A stretch of DNA of 64,000 nt from an uncultured Paracoccaceae bacterium (GTDB taxonomy: Bacteria; Pseudomonadota; Alphaproteobacteria; Rhodobacterales; Rhodobacteraceae), in the NCBI GenBank assembly GCA_934500835.1, contig CAKSTR010000003.1:248001-312000 (forward strand), read 5' to 3'. The translations under genes were made by a program, and so were the position numbers. Numbering within the stretch: position 1 is the stretch's first letter; every line of letters starts with the position of its first letter. The notes beneath the pieces are model-generated. The model was not told where the DNA came from. It ran no database searches and saw only the letters and a list, made by a program, of their open reading frames with translations. Below, one piece after another: positions 45,355 to 54,966 of this stretch.

Positions 45355-46088
45355 TGCAGGGCTTGGCAAGCAGCGGCGGGCGGCGGTCGCTGGCAGACGT
45401 GGTCTTCGACCGGCTGCAGCGCGCGATCAAATCCGGCGCCTACCGGCCCGATGAACGGCTGCCGACCGAACACGATCTTGCGGCCGAGTTCGAGGTCTCG
45501 CGCCCCATCGTGCGCGAGGCGCTGCGCCGCCTGCGCGAACAGGGGCTGATCTATTCGCGGCGCGGGGCGGGCAGCTTTGTCCGCTCCATCGGGCTGAAGC
45601 AGCCCCTGGGGTTCGGGCAGCTTGAGAATGTCTCCGACCTGCTGAACTGCTATGAGTTTCGCGTCACGCTGGAACCCGAAGCCGCGGCGCTTGCGGCCGA
45701 GCGGCACGATGCGGCCAGCCTTGCCGCCATCTCGGGCGCGCTGGAGATGATGCGGGACGCCACCAACCGGCTGAGCCACCGCGAGGACGCCGATTTCCTG
45801 TTCCATCTCTCGATCGCGCTGGCAGCCGAGAACAGCTATTTCTCGACCGCGATGGAGGCGTTGAAGGACCATATCGCGGTGGGCATGCGGTTCCACGGCG
45901 CCTCGGTCAAACGCGAGGCCACCGGGCTGACCCGGGTCTTCGGCGAGCATTCGGCGATCTTCGAGGCAATCCGCGACCGGGATGGGGCGATGGCGCGGCG
46001 CTTGATGCGCGAACATCTGATCGGCTCGCGCGAACGTCTGTTCGAACGGCGGCGCCCCGAGGGGGCCGTAACGGAAGAGGTCTCCTGA
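45354..46088 (+). CDS. GntR/FadR-family transcription regulator
   Basis: 244 residues. N-terminal winged helix (IKSGAYRPDERLPTEHDLAAEFEVSRPIVREALRRL, then GSFVRS) and an all-helical FCD effector domain holding likely metal ligands (Asp/His residues in EDADFLFHLSIALA and FGEHSAIFEAI). ATG 45354 is preferred to the GTG three bases earlier from GGAGGGG spacing. It overlaps the DUF1537 stop. It should sense a pathway intermediate and control the sites at 44313, 50432 and 50549. Confidence 0.85.
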   Translation: MQGLASSGGRRSLADVVFDRLQRAIKSGAYRPDERLPTEHDLAAEFEVSRPIVREALRRLREQGLIYSRRGAGSFVRSIGLKQPLGFGQLENVSDLLNCYEFRVTLEPEAAALAAERHDAASLAAISGALEMMRDATNRLSHREDADFLFHLSIALAAENSYFSTAMEALKDHIAVGMRFHGASVKREATGLTRVFGEHSAIFEAIRDRDGAMARRLMREHLIGSRERLFERRRPEGAVTEEVS

Positions 46089-46141
46089 CCTGGGCCGGGA
46101 AGGGGCGCTGCCCCCGTTTCCGCCTGCGCGGAAACTCCCCC

Positions 46142-46190
46142 GGGATATTTGTGTTCTGAAAGAGGGCTTCTTTCAGAATGAAAATATCCC
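46142..46190. terminator. Long bidirectional hairpin between convergent operons
   Basis: Outer stem GGGATATTT (46142-46150) with AAATATCCC (46182-46190), a three-base internal loop on each side, inner stem TTCTGAAAGA (46154-46163) with TCTTTCAGAA (46169-46178), loop of 5. Nineteen pairs in total, between the GntR gene and the leftward dehydrogenase. Confidence 0.8.
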
Positions 46191-46229
46191 CGCCGGAGGC
46201 TGCGGCGCGCATTTCGCGCGCCGCATCGC

Positions 46230-47342
46230 TTACAACGCGGCGCGGTAGATCGCCTCGACCTGATCGACCGACATGTCGCGGGGGTTGTTGTCCATCAGCC
46301 GGCGGATGGCATGGGCATCGGCGGCAAAGCGCGGCAGTTGGTCCTTGGTCGCGCCATGCTGCGACAGGCGCATTTCCACCCCCAGATCGGCGCAGAAGCC
46401 ATGGGCGGCGGCCAGGAGGTCGGGTCGCCCGGCAAGGCCAAGCGCCGTTGCCACCTCGGCGGTTTTTCCGGGTGCGACGCTTTCGTTGAAGGCCAGCACA
46501 TGCGGAAAGATGATTGCATTGGCAAGGCCATGCGGCAGGTGCAGGAGCGTGCCCAGCGGGTAGGCCAGCGCGTGCCCGGCGGCGGTGTTGACCGGCCCAA
46601 GGCAGATGCCGCCGTAAAAGCTGGCCAGCATCATGCCTTCGCGGGCCTCGGTGTCCTGACCGTCGCGCACGGCGCGGGCAAGGTATCTGCCGACAAGGTC
46701 GATCCCCATGCGGGCATAGCCGTCGATCACCGGATGGGCGTTACGGTTGGTGAAGGCTTCGACGCAATGGGCCATGGCGTCGATGCCGGTGGCGGCAGTG
46801 ACCGCAGGCGGGACCGAGAAGGTCAGGGTGGGATCCAGAACCGCCAGATCTGCGATCAGATGCGGGCTTTCCACGGCGATCTTGTTGCCCTTGCCGGGAT
46901 CGGTGATCAGGGCGCGGATCCCGGCCTCGGACCCGGTGCCGGCGGTGGTGGCGATCTGCACCAGCGGCGTGCTTCGCCCGGCGACCTTGTTTGGCCCGGC
47001 CACATCGGCAAGGGATTGCGTGCCGCTCCACAGCGCGGCGACAAGTTTCGCCACATCCATGGCCGAGCCGCCGCCCAGCCCGATCACCAGATCCGGCCTG
47101 GCGCTGCGGGCGGCCGCCAATGCGGCCTCGAAGGTGGCGATGTCAGGCTCTCCGGGGATGGCGTCGAAGGTGGTGATCTTGCCCTTCAGGCCAAGGCGGT
47201 CGGCGAAACCGGCGGTGTGCGGCGTGGCCAGCACGAAGATGCGGGCGGCATCGGCAGCCCAGTCTCCGACGCGGGCAATGGCGCCTGCGCCGATCTCAAG
47301 CCGCTTCGGCTGGTGCAGGGTGATGATACGCGACAGGGTCAT
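46230..47342 (-). CDS. Iron-containing (group III) alcohol dehydrogenase
   Basis: 370 residues. NAD-binding GGGSAMDVAKLVAAL, then TAGTGSEAG, and the metal-binding His residues in IDAMAHCVEAF, AAGHALAYPLG and LHLPHGLANAIIFP. Family members reduce or oxidise short alcohols, lactaldehyde or acid-sugar semialdehydes with Fe or Zn. Last gene of a four-gene leftward operon linked by ATGA overlaps. Probably handles the aldehyde released by the lyase encoded just upstream. Confidence 0.87.
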   Translation of the reverse strand: MTLSRIITLHQPKRLEIGAGAIARVGDWAADAARIFVLATPHTAGFADRLGLKGKITTFDAIPGEPDIATFEAALAAARSARPDLVIGLGGGSAMDVAKLVAALWSGTQSLADVAGPNKVAGRSTPLVQIATTAGTGSEAGIRALITDPGKGNKIAVESPHLIADLAVLDPTLTFSVPPAVTAATGIDAMAHCVEAFTNRNAHPVIDGYARMGIDLVGRYLARAVRDGQDTEAREGMMLASFYGGICLGPVNTAAGHALAYPLGTLLHLPHGLANAIIFPHVLAFNESVAPGKTAEVATALGLAGRPDLLAAAHGFCADLGVEMRLSQHGATKDQLPRFAADAHAIRRLMDNNPRDMSVDQVEAIYRAAL

Positions 47343-48253
47343 GCCGGCACCCCTTCCAGCTGGTCCATGGTGGCCCAGACCTTGTCCGCCTCTTCCCGCG
47401 ACAGCGGCGAGAAGGGCGGGTGCACGTTCAGCCAGCCCAGATCGCCGCGGCGTCTGGCCAGCATGGTCTTGACCGTGGGCAACTGGGTGTAGCTGTTGGT
47501 CAGGTTGCGCCAGGCGACGATCACCTCCTGCGCGGCCTTGACCTCATCGGCCTTCGTGGGGTCGTTCCAATGGTCGTAGACGATGCGCAGCTCGCGCGCG
47601 ACAAGGTTCGAGGAGGCGGTGATGCAGCCCGCTCCGCCGCCTTGCAGGACGGGCAGCAAAAGGGGGTCGGCCCCGGCCAGCACGCCGAAACCGGGAAAAC
47701 GCGTCGAGATCGCGTGCATGTTCTCGATCTTGCCGTCGCTGTCCTTGATGCCGACCACGGTGTCGGGGAAGGCGTCGATCAGCATCTGGATCAGCGAATG
47801 GCTGATCGGCACGCCGGTCAGCATCGGGATGTGGTAAAGGACGATCTTCAGACGGCTGTCATTCACCTTCTCGATGATCGAGGCATAGAAGCGGAACAGG
47901 CTCTCGTCGGAAAAGGCGGTGTAGTAGAACGGCGGCAGCATGACCACGCCCTTGACCCCGGCCTGCACGGCATGGCGCGTCATCTCGACTGCGTCGGTGA
48001 CGGCGTTGGAGGAGGTGCCGGGCAAAAGCTGGTCGGGCAGGGTGCCGCCCTTCAGCGCGGCATCGACCAGATCCATCCGTTCGCGCACGCCGAAGCTGTT
48101 GGCCTCGCCCGTTGACCCCAGCATGGCGATGCCGTGGCAACCCTCTTCGATCAGGGCCTTGGTGTGCTTGCCGAACAGATCCAGATCCGGGGTGCCGTCG
48201 GACTTCAGCGGGGTGGCGGCGGCGCAATAGACGCCTTCGATTGCGAAGCTCAT
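47339..48253 (-). CDS. DHDPS/NAL-family lyase
   Basis: 304 residues, Schiff-base aldolase barrel. [17 protein letters not shown] at the start, [12 protein letters not shown] in place of GTTGE, catalytic Tyr in [10 protein letters not shown] and Schiff-base Lys in VVGIKDSDG. The family includes dihydrodipicolinate synthase, N-acetylneuraminate lyase and 2-keto-3-deoxy-sugar-acid aldolases. A catabolic retro-aldol role is implied by its neighbours. Overlaps both adjacent genes by 4 bases. Confidence 0.87.
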   Translation of the reverse strand: MSFAIEGVYCAAATPLKSDGTPDLDLFGKHTKALIEEGCHGIAMLGSTGEANSFGVRERMDLVDAALKGGTLPDQLLPGTSSNAVTDAVEMTRHAVQAGVKGVVMLPPFYYTAFSDESLFRFYASIIEKVNDSRLKIVLYHIPMLTGVPISHSLIQMLIDAFPDTVVGIKDSDGKIENMHAISTRFPGFGVLAGADPLLLPVLQGGGAGCITASSNLVARELRIVYDHWNDPTKADEVKAAQEVIVAWRNLTNSYTQLPTVKTMLARRRGDLGWLNVHPPFSPLSREEADKVWATMDQLEGVPA

Positions 48254-49200
48254 GCTTTTCCTCCGGAAACGAGTTTGCGGGCATAGGCGATGGCGGACAG
48301 CATGTTGCCGTGGTTGGCGATGCCCTTGCCGGCGATGTCGAAAGCGGTGCCGTGATCGACCGAGGTGCGGTCGATCGGCAGTTCGACCGAGACGTTCACC
48401 GCATCGTCGAAAGCCACCAGCTTGATCGGGATATGGCCCTGGTCATGGTATTGCGCGACGACAAGGTCGAAGGCGCCGTTATAGGCGCGGTGGAACACGG
48501 TATCGGCGGAAATCGGGCCCTTGGCGTCGATCCCTTCGGCTTGCGCCAGCCCCACCGCCGGGGCGATCTGGTCGTCATCTTCGGTGCCGAAAAGGCCGTT
48601 CTCGCCACAATGCGGGTTGATGCCGGCGACGGCGATGCGCGGGTTTGCGATGCCGATGCGTTTCAGATGCGCGTTGCCGGCGCGGATGGTGGCCAGGACC
48701 CGCTCGGTCGTTGCCCGGCGGATGGCGTCCTGCAGGGACACATGGGTCGAGACGTGGATGACCTTCAGCCGGTCCGAAGCCAGCAGCATATAGGCCGCCT
48801 GCGCTCCGGTCAGGCTGCGCAGCATGCCGGTGTGGCCGTCGTAATGGTGGCCGGCAAGGTTCAGCGCCTCTTTGTTGATCGGCGCGGTCACGATGCAACC
48901 GATGATGCCGGCCTCGGCATCGCGCACGGCCTTTTCGATGAAGCGGAAGGCGGCGTCGCCGGCGACGGGCGACAGCTTGCCCCAGGGCAGGGGCGCGCCT
49001 TCGACCGGCAGGTCGATGACATGGCCGTCAAGGTCCACCTCTGCGCCCACCGCGGCCTTGGCGGCCTCAAGCGTGGTGCGGTTGCCGTAGATCCGGGTGC
49101 GGGCCTTGTCGGGGGGCGTCATCCCGGCCAGCGCCTTGACGCTGATCTCGGGGCCGACGCCGGCGGGATCGCCCATGGTGATGCCGATGATGTCGCTCAT
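48250..49200 (-). CDS. pdxA2: PdxA2-type 4-phospho-hydroxy-acid dehydrogenase
   Basis: 316 residues. [13 protein letters not shown] is the PdxA signature; metal-binding His residues lie in [20 protein letters not shown] and [12 protein letters not shown]. PdxA oxidises 4-phosphohydroxy-L-threonine in B6 synthesis, but PdxA2 members encoded with DUF1537 kinases oxidise 4-phospho-D-threonate or -erythronate instead. The catabolic operon context favours the latter. Four-base overlaps on both sides. Confidence 0.85.
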   Translation of the reverse strand: MSDIIGITMGDPAGVGPEISVKALAGMTPPDKARTRIYGNRTTLEAAKAAVGAEVDLDGHVIDLPVEGAPLPWGKLSPVAGDAAFRFIEKAVRDAEAGIIGCIVTAPINKEALNLAGHHYDGHTGMLRSLTGAQAAYMLLASDRLKVIHVSTHVSLQDAIRRATTERVLATIRAGNAHLKRIGIANPRIAVAGINPHCGENGLFGTEDDDQIAPAVGLAQAEGIDAKGPISADTVFHRAYNGAFDLVVAQYHDQGHIPIKLVAFDDAVNVSVELPIDRTSVDHGTAFDIAGKGIANHGNMLSAIAYARKLVSGGKA

Positions 49201-50381
49201 GCCTGTTCCTTCAGATCGGCGGTCCAGCCGGGGGCCAGACGGGTGTAGCGGATGGCGCGGCGGTGGCAGGTGTAGGCGACATGCAGTGCGCCGTCGGGGC
49301 CTTCCAGCAGCCAGGGGTAGGACAGTTCCTTGTTGCGCCCGTCCAGACTGTCGTTCGAGGTGCAGGTGCCGGGGCCGTCTTCGACAACCAGCCGCAAGGG
49401 AAAGGTCCGGCCGCCGTCCGACGACACGCAGACCGAGACCGGCGCGCGCGGCACGCCCCAGACCGGCACGCAGCCGCCTGTCGGGTCGGCGTCGGGGCGG
49501 GCGTCGTCCTCGCCCAGTTCGTCGTAAAGCGAGGCGCGGCGGTCGGGCGACATTGCGGCGTTGACCGGGTTGCAGATCATCGCGATGCGGCCATCGGCCA
49601 GCGTGATCGCGGCGATGGAGGAGTTGTTGTTGGGCACATCGGTGGGAACCGGGGCCGACCATGTGCGCCCGCCGTCGGTGCTGTCCGAGCGGTGGACGAA
49701 ATCGGCCTGGCGGCGGCGGTAGAAGGCGGCCATGCGGCCGTCCCCCAGATCGACCGGGCTCATATGGACAGATCCGATGGAGGCCGGAACCTCCTCCAGT
49801 CGCCAGCTGGCGCCATGGTCGGTCGAGACGCCGACATTGGCGGTGTCATGGCTGCCGTTCCACTTCTGGCCGGGTCGCTGGACGCAGCGGAAGATCGGCA
49901 GAAGCCAGGCGCCATCGTCGCGCACGGTCAGGGGGGCGCGGACGAAGCAACCAAGAGGCAGGTCGATGAAGCGGCCCGCGCCGGCGGTCAGGGTGGCGCC
50001 GTCGCGCGTCAGCGGGGCCATGCGGATCCGGCACTGGTCCTGATTGCCCGAGGGTTGCGAGGTGTGGAACAGCCACAGCCCGCCGTCCGGCGCGGCAAAG
50101 ATCACCGGGTTCTGTTCGGAATGGTCGGGGTCGCGGGACAGGACTTGCACCGGTCCCCAGCGATCCGCGCCCGGCAGCAGGACCGAGGCATGGACCGAGA
50201 TGTCGGACTTGCCCTCAAGCGTGCCGCCGAACCAGGCGCAGATCAGGGCGCCATCGGGCTGCAAGGACAGGAATGCGGCGTGATTCTGCACCTTGGGCGA
50301 GGGCAGCAGCGCGGAAATCCGGTCTGCGCCAGCGGGTTGCAGGATGCCTGTCATGGCGTCGGCAATTTCGGCCGGGGTCAT
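49197..50381 (-). CDS. Cytoplasmic Asp-box (BNR, sialidase-like) protein
   Basis: 394 residues, six-bladed propeller type. Asp boxes appear as [16 protein letters not shown] and SSDGGRTF, and the [22 protein letters not shown] and [20 protein letters not shown] strands are typical of the BNR_2 family. I see no N-terminal FRIP motif of true sialidases and no signal peptide, so it acts in the cytoplasm on something already imported. Glycosidase, lyase or isomerase activity are all possible. GGAGGAG sets the start. First gene of the four-gene leftward operon. Confidence 0.8.
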   Translation of the reverse strand: MTPAEIADAMTGILQPAGADRISALLPSPKVQNHAAFLSLQPDGALICAWFGGTLEGKSDISVHASVLLPGADRWGPVQVLSRDPDHSEQNPVIFAAPDGGLWLFHTSQPSGNQDQCRIRMAPLTRDGATLTAGAGRFIDLPLGCFVRAPLTVRDDGAWLLPIFRCVQRPGQKWNGSHDTANVGVSTDHGASWRLEEVPASIGSVHMSPVDLGDGRMAAFYRRRQADFVHRSDSTDGGRTWSAPVPTDVPNNNSSIAAITLADGRIAMICNPVNAAMSPDRRASLYDELGEDDARPDADPTGGCVPVWGVPRAPVSVCVSSDGGRTFPLRLVVEDGPGTCTSNDSLDGRNKELSYPWLLEGPDGALHVAYTCHRRAIRYTRLAPGWTADLKEQA

Positions 50382-50431
50382 GGCTCTCCTCCCAGGAAAA
50401 CACCGGGGCAGATGGCCGCAAAACCATATAG

Positions 50432-50558
50432 TTGTCAAGTTGAAGAATGTAATGTTTGGCTTCATTGATGGCAGCGAAGAAAAAAATGTACCTATAATCA
50501 ACTGATTGAATGAATGACTCTGCCGGATGCCTCATTACATCCAGACACTTGTTGACAA
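50432..50558. promoter_or_regulatory. Two GntR-operator-like sites in the divergent promoter region
   Basis: TTGT-TG-ACAA (50549-50558) overlaps a TTGACA -35-like hexamer for the rightward genes. On the other strand TTGACAA (50432-50438) forms a -35-like element about 50 bases before the leftward operon. Both share TTGACAA, and the first resembles the site at 44313-44322. Confidence 0.45.
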
Positions 50559-50620
50559 ATACGCTGCCTGACGTGCATGGTCTGCATACGGGATGAGGGG
50601 TCCCGGAATCGGAGGAGCGC

Positions 50621-51499
50621 ATGACCCGTCAGGGCGGCAAGGCACAATCCGCGATCCTTGCGGTCGGGCTGGCGACGATGGGCGCCTGCCTGTCGGCCGT
50701 GGACGCGGCCATTGTGCGCAGCCTGAACGGGGGCGTGCATCCTTTCGTCATCGCCTTCTTCCGCGCCTTCTTCGGTGCGCTTGCCGTGGCGCCCTTGCTG
50801 CTGTGGCGGCCCTCGGTGCTGAAAAGCGTCTATTCGCTGCGCCAGCACGCCCTGCGTGCGGGGCTGAAGCTGGTGACGCTGATCGCCTTCTTCGCCGCCT
50901 TCGCCATCGGCCCGCTGACTGACGTGACCGCCATCGCCTTCACCTCTCCGGTCTTCGTGGTGCTTGGTGCGGCCCTGATGCTGGGCGAGCGGCTGGGGGC
51001 GCTGAAGATTGCCACCATCGCCGTTGGGTTCGCGGGGGCCTTGGTGATTGTCGGGCCGGCGGGAACCGGGCTGACCTGGGCCATGGGCTTTGCGCTTTGC
51101 GGTGCGGTGATGCAGGCGGTGATCCAGCTGATGCTGAAATCCATGTCCTCGGGCGACAGCACGGCGACGCTGGTCACGCTGAACCTGTTCCTGACCGTGC
51201 CCATGGCGGCACTGGTGGCGGCACCGGTCTGGGTGACGCCGGATATGCAACAGATCAGCCTTCTTGCGCTGCAGGGCGTTCTGGGTGCTGCCTGCATGGC
51301 GCTGATGACCCATGCTTTCAGCCTTGCCGACGCCTCTATCGTGGCGCCCGTCGATTTCCTGCGCCTGCCGCTGATCGCCCTGTTGGGCTGGCTGCTGTTC
51401 GCCGAGACGGCGCGCCTCAGCACCTGGATCGGTGGCGGGATGATCTGCGCCGCGGCCCTGATCGCCTCGCGCGCCTCACGCCGCGCGCGGCCCCAATGA
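50621..51499 (+). CDS. DMT-superfamily (EamA) transporter
   Basis: 292 residues, ten hydrophobic helices in two EamA repeats: AAIVRSLNGGVHPFVIAFFRAFFGAL and FTSPVFVVLGAALMLGERLGALK in repeat 1, FSLADASIVAPVDFLRLPLIALLGWLLFAE in repeat 2. These carriers export or import small metabolites. GGAGGAG precedes the start. First gene rightward of the divergent promoter region, 37 bases before the ABC binding protein. Confidence 0.85.
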   Translation: MTRQGGKAQSAILAVGLATMGACLSAVDAAIVRSLNGGVHPFVIAFFRAFFGALAVAPLLLWRPSVLKSVYSLRQHALRAGLKLVTLIAFFAAFAIGPLTDVTAIAFTSPVFVVLGAALMLGERLGALKIATIAVGFAGALVIVGPAGTGLTWAMGFALCGAVMQAVIQLMLKSMSSGDSTATLVTLNLFLTVPMAALVAAPVWVTPDMQQISLLALQGVLGAACMALMTHAFSLADASIVAPVDFLRLPLIALLGWLLFAETARLSTWIGGGMICAAALIASRASRRARPQ

Positions 51500-51536
51500 C
51501 CACATCCGTTTCGAAAAACCAGTCTGGGAGGAAGAC

Positions 51537-53030
51537 ATGAAGAAGGCTTTGCTCTGGGGGGCTCTCGCGACTGTGACCGCGATCTCTCCTGCATTTGCGC
51601 AAGAGGTGAAGATCGTCCTCAATGAAGAGGCCGACGTGCTTGAACCCTGCATGGCCACCCGCTCGAACGTGGGGCGGATCACCATGCAGAACATCAGCGA
51701 GACGTTGACCTGGCTGGACATCAAGGGCGGCACCGGCCTGCAGCCGAAGCTGGCCGAAAGCTGGACCCAGAATGAGGACGGCTCGTGGCGGTTCGTGCTG
51801 CGTCAGGGCGTGACCTTCTCGGACGGCACCACCTTCGACGCCAAGGATGTCAAAGCCTCGTTCGACCGGGCGATGAACCCCGCGATCACCTGCGAGGTGC
51901 CGCGCTATTTCGGCGGCATGACCATCAGCGCCGAAGTCGTCGATGACCACACGATCGACTTCAAGGCCGATCCGGTGCAGCCGATCCTGCCCTTGCTGAT
52001 GACCTTGCTGACCATCGTTCCGGAAGAGACCCCGATCGAGTTCATCCGCGAACCCGTAGGCACCGGCCCGTTCAAGCTGACTGAATGGACCCCGGGCCAG
52101 CAGATCGTGCTGACCGCGCGCGACGATTACTGGGGCGAAAAGCCCGCCGTGACCACGGCAACCTATCTTTTCCGTCAGGACCCGGCGGTCCGTGCCGCCA
52201 TGGTGGCGACGGGCGAGGCGGATATCGCGCCCTCGATCTCGTCGCTGGATGCGACCAACCCGGCGACGGACTTCTCGTATCTCGACTCGGAAACCGTCTA
52301 CATGCGGCCCGATACCACCATCAGACCCTTTGACGACGTGCGCGTCCGCAAGGCGGTGAACATGGCCATCGACCGGCAGGCCTTCATCGGCACGCTGGTT
52401 CCCGAAGGCACGCTGCTTGCCACCGCGGTCTACCCGCCGCCGACGCTGGGCTGGAACCCGGATGTGAAAGTCTGGGCCTATGATCCCGAAGGTGCCAAGG
52501 CGCTTCTGGAAGAGGCCAAGGCCGACGGCGTTGCCATCGACACGCCGATCACCATCGTAGGCCGCACCGCCAACTTCCCGAACAACGTGGAAATCCTGGA
52601 AGCCATCCAGCAGATGCTGCAGGAAGTGGGCCTGACCGTCGAGGTCAAGTTCTACGAAGTGGCCGAGTTCGAGGCGCAGTATTCCAAGCCCTACCCGGAA
52701 GGCCGCGGCCCGTCGCTGGTGACGGCGATGCATGACAACTCCAAGGGGGACCCGTCCTTCTCGATGTATTTCAAATACGCATCGGACGGCCGTCAGTCGG
52801 GCATCGCCGATCCCAAGGTTGATGACCTGATCAACCGCGCGCAGGCCGCAACCGGGGATGAACGGGTGGCGCTGTGGAAAGAGCTGCAGGCCTATCTGCA
52901 CGACGAAGTCGTCGCCGATGTCCTCTTGTTCCACATGGTCAGCTTCAGCCGCGTGAACGAGCGTCTGGACTGGGTGCCGACCATGGCGACCAACTCGACG
53001 CTTCCGCTCTCGGAGATCAAGTTCAAGTAA
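51537..53030 (+). CDS. ABC substrate-binding protein, family 5 (Dpp/Opp/Nik type)
   Basis: 497 residues with a signal peptide (KKALLWGALATVTAISPAFA). The SBP_bac_5 fold is clear: LAESWTQNEDGSWRFVLRQGVTFSDGTTFDAKDVKASF, GTGPFKLTEWTPGQQIVL, VRKAVNMAIDRQAF. The family binds peptides, nickel, heme or oligosaccharides and glycosides. Context with the Asp-box protein favours a sugar-containing ligand, but this is inference. A hairpin follows the stop and probably raises its level over the permeases. Confidence 0.9.
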   Translation: MKKALLWGALATVTAISPAFAQEVKIVLNEEADVLEPCMATRSNVGRITMQNISETLTWLDIKGGTGLQPKLAESWTQNEDGSWRFVLRQGVTFSDGTTFDAKDVKASFDRAMNPAITCEVPRYFGGMTISAEVVDDHTIDFKADPVQPILPLLMTLLTIVPEETPIEFIREPVGTGPFKLTEWTPGQQIVLTARDDYWGEKPAVTTATYLFRQDPAVRAAMVATGEADIAPSISSLDATNPATDFSYLDSETVYMRPDTTIRPFDDVRVRKAVNMAIDRQAFIGTLVPEGTLLATAVYPPPTLGWNPDVKVWAYDPEGAKALLEEAKADGVAIDTPITIVGRTANFPNNVEILEAIQQMLQEVGLTVEVKFYEVAEFEAQYSKPYPEGRGPSLVTAMHDNSKGDPSFSMYFKYASDGRQSGIADPKVDDLINRAQAATGDERVALWKELQAYLHDEVVADVLLFHMVSFSRVNERLDWVPTMATNSTLPLSEIKFK

Positions 53031-53043
53031 GCTAGGCTGCACG

Positions 53044-53070
53044 GGGCGGAGGGTCATCCCTCCGCCCTTT
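53044..53070 (+). terminator. Attenuating hairpin between binding protein and permeases
   Basis: GGGCGGAGGG (53044-53053) pairs with CCCTCCGCCC (53058-53067) around TCAT, then TTT. It sits inside the operon, as often seen after binding-protein genes. Confidence 0.85.
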
Positions 53071-53116
53071 GCCATTTTCGTCTCCTCGCCCCTCGTCGTT
53101 GCCGGAGCGTCAGCCC

Positions 53117-54031
53117 ATGTTCCCCTTCATCCGAAAGCGCGCCTTCGCCAGCCTGATCTCATTGATCCTGCTGATCGTTGCCGTCTTCTTCCTGTCGCGT
53201 CTGACGGGTGATCCGGCGGCGCTGTATCTGCCTTCGGAGGCCAGCGAGGAAATGCGCCAGCAATTCCGCGAGGTGCATGGGCTGAACGATCCGATCATGA
53301 CCCAGTTCGGCCGCTATGTCTGGGATCTCTTGCATCTTGATATGGGCGAGTCGATCCGCAAGGCCCGCCCCGCCTTCGACGTGGTGATCGAGGCCTTCTG
53401 GTGGACGCTGCAACTGGCGCTGATCACCATGACGCTGGTCACCGTCGCCGCCATCGTCATCGGCTCGCTTGCGGCCTTCCGCGCGGGCGGATTCTTCGAC
53501 CGGGTGGCGTCTGTCACATCGCTAATTGGCGCGTCGGCCCCGGATTTCTGGGTGGCCATCGTTGCCATCGTGGTCTTTGCCGTTGGGTTCGGCTGGGTGC
53601 CGACCTCGGGCACGGGAACCGTTCTGCACTGGATCCTGCCCATAGGTGTCCTCTTCATCCGCCCCTTCGGGCTGATCGTGCAGGTGGTGCGCGGGTCGAT
53701 GATCACCGCGCTGTCCTCGGCCTATGTGAAGACGGCCCGCGCCAAGGGCGTGAAGTCGCGGCCGATCATCTTCGTCCATGCGCTGCGCAACGCCATGCTG
53801 CCGGTGATCACCGTGATCGGCGATCAGGCAGCGGCGCTTCTGAACGGCGCGGTGGTGATCGAGACCATCTTCGGCTTTCCGGGCGTGGGAAAGCTGATGA
53901 TCGATTCCATCCTGCAGCGCGATTTCAACGTGGTTCTGGCGGCGATCATGGTTACCGCCATCGCCATCTTCCTGATGAACCTGCTGATCGACCTGGCCTA
54001 TTCGGCCCTTGATCCGCGCATCCGGCACTAA
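53117..54031 (+). CDS. ABC permease, DppB/OppB type
   Basis: 304 residues, about six helices. N-terminal FIRKRAFASLISLILLIVAVFFLSRLTGDPA and the EAA loop SSAYVKTARAKGVKSRPIIFVHALRNAMLPVITVIG are typical of the first permease of family 5 importers. It pairs with the permease encoded 11 bases downstream. Confidence 0.9.
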   Translation: MFPFIRKRAFASLISLILLIVAVFFLSRLTGDPAALYLPSEASEEMRQQFREVHGLNDPIMTQFGRYVWDLLHLDMGESIRKARPAFDVVIEAFWWTLQLALITMTLVTVAAIVIGSLAAFRAGGFFDRVASVTSLIGASAPDFWVAIVAIVVFAVGFGWVPTSGTGTVLHWILPIGVLFIRPFGLIVQVVRGSMITALSSAYVKTARAKGVKSRPIIFVHALRNAMLPVITVIGDQAAALLNGAVVIETIFGFPGVGKLMIDSILQRDFNVVLAAIMVTAIAIFLMNLLIDLAYSALDPRIRH

Positions 54032-54042
54032 GGGGGCATCAG

Positions 54043-54966
54043 ATGAGCACCATCGACATCATCCCGGACGAGCCGAAGCCGCTGACCCGCTTTGCCCGCA
54101 TGCTCTGGGCCGACAAGTTCGCCCTGGCCGCCGCGCTGTTCCTGCTGCTGATCCTTGTGCTGGCGATCGTCGGGCCGGCCTGGCTGGACGCCGCCGCACA
54201 GAAGCAGAACCTGCGCGGCCGCAATGCCCCGCCCTTTGAATGGGAGCGGGGCTGGCTTTGGGTGCTGGGCGCCGATGCGCTTGGACGCCCGCTTCTGGCG
54301 CGGATCATCGTCGCCACGCAGAACACCATGATGATCGCCGCCGGAGCGGTGATCTGCTCGGCCCTGATGGGCACCGTGCTTGGCCTGATCGCGGGCTATG
54401 CCGACAAACGGGTGGGCGAGGTGATCCTGCGGCTGGCCGATGTGATCATGTCCTTCCCGTCGCTTTTGCTGGCGGTGGTGGTGCTTTACATCCTTGGCCC
54501 CTCGGTCGGGAACCTTATCGTGGTGCTGTCGATCACCCGCATCCCGGTCTATCTGCGCACCACGCGGGCCGAGGTGCTTGAGGTTCGTGAACGCATGTTC
54601 GTGCAGGCAGCCAAGGTGATGGGGGCCTCATCGGGGCGGATCATCTTCCGCCACATCCTGCCGGTGGTGCTGCCGACCCTGATGACCATCGCCACGCTGG
54701 ATTTCGCCTTCGTCATGCTGGCGGAGTCGTCGCTGTCGTTCCTTGGCATCGGCATCCAGCCGCCCGAGATCACCTGGGGCCTGATGATCGCCCAGGGCAA
54801 GCAATACCTGACGACCGCATGGTGGCTGTCGTTCTGGCCGGGCCTTGCCATCATCCTGACCACGCTGTCCTTGAACCTGCTGTCCAACTGGATGCGCATC
54901 GCGCTGGACCCGGTGCAGCGCTGGCGGCTGGAAATGCGGCAAAGCAGGAAGGAAGGTGCAGCATGA
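54043..54966 (+). CDS. ABC permease, DppC/OppC type
   Basis: 307 residues. LGADALGRPLLARIIVATQNTMMIA and the EAA loop RERMFVQAAKVMGASSGRIIFRHILPVVLPTLM identify the second permease. Its stop overlaps the fused ATPase start by 4 bases. Confidence 0.9.
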   Translation: MSTIDIIPDEPKPLTRFARMLWADKFALAAALFLLLILVLAIVGPAWLDAAAQKQNLRGRNAPPFEWERGWLWVLGADALGRPLLARIIVATQNTMMIAAGAVICSALMGTVLGLIAGYADKRVGEVILRLADVIMSFPSLLLAVVVLYILGPSVGNLIVVLSITRIPVYLRTTRAEVLEVRERMFVQAAKVMGASSGRIIFRHILPVVLPTLMTIATLDFAFVMLAESSLSFLGIGIQPPEITWGLMIAQGKQYLTTAWWLSFWPGLAIILTTLSLNLLSNWMRIALDPVQRWRLEMRQSRKEGAA

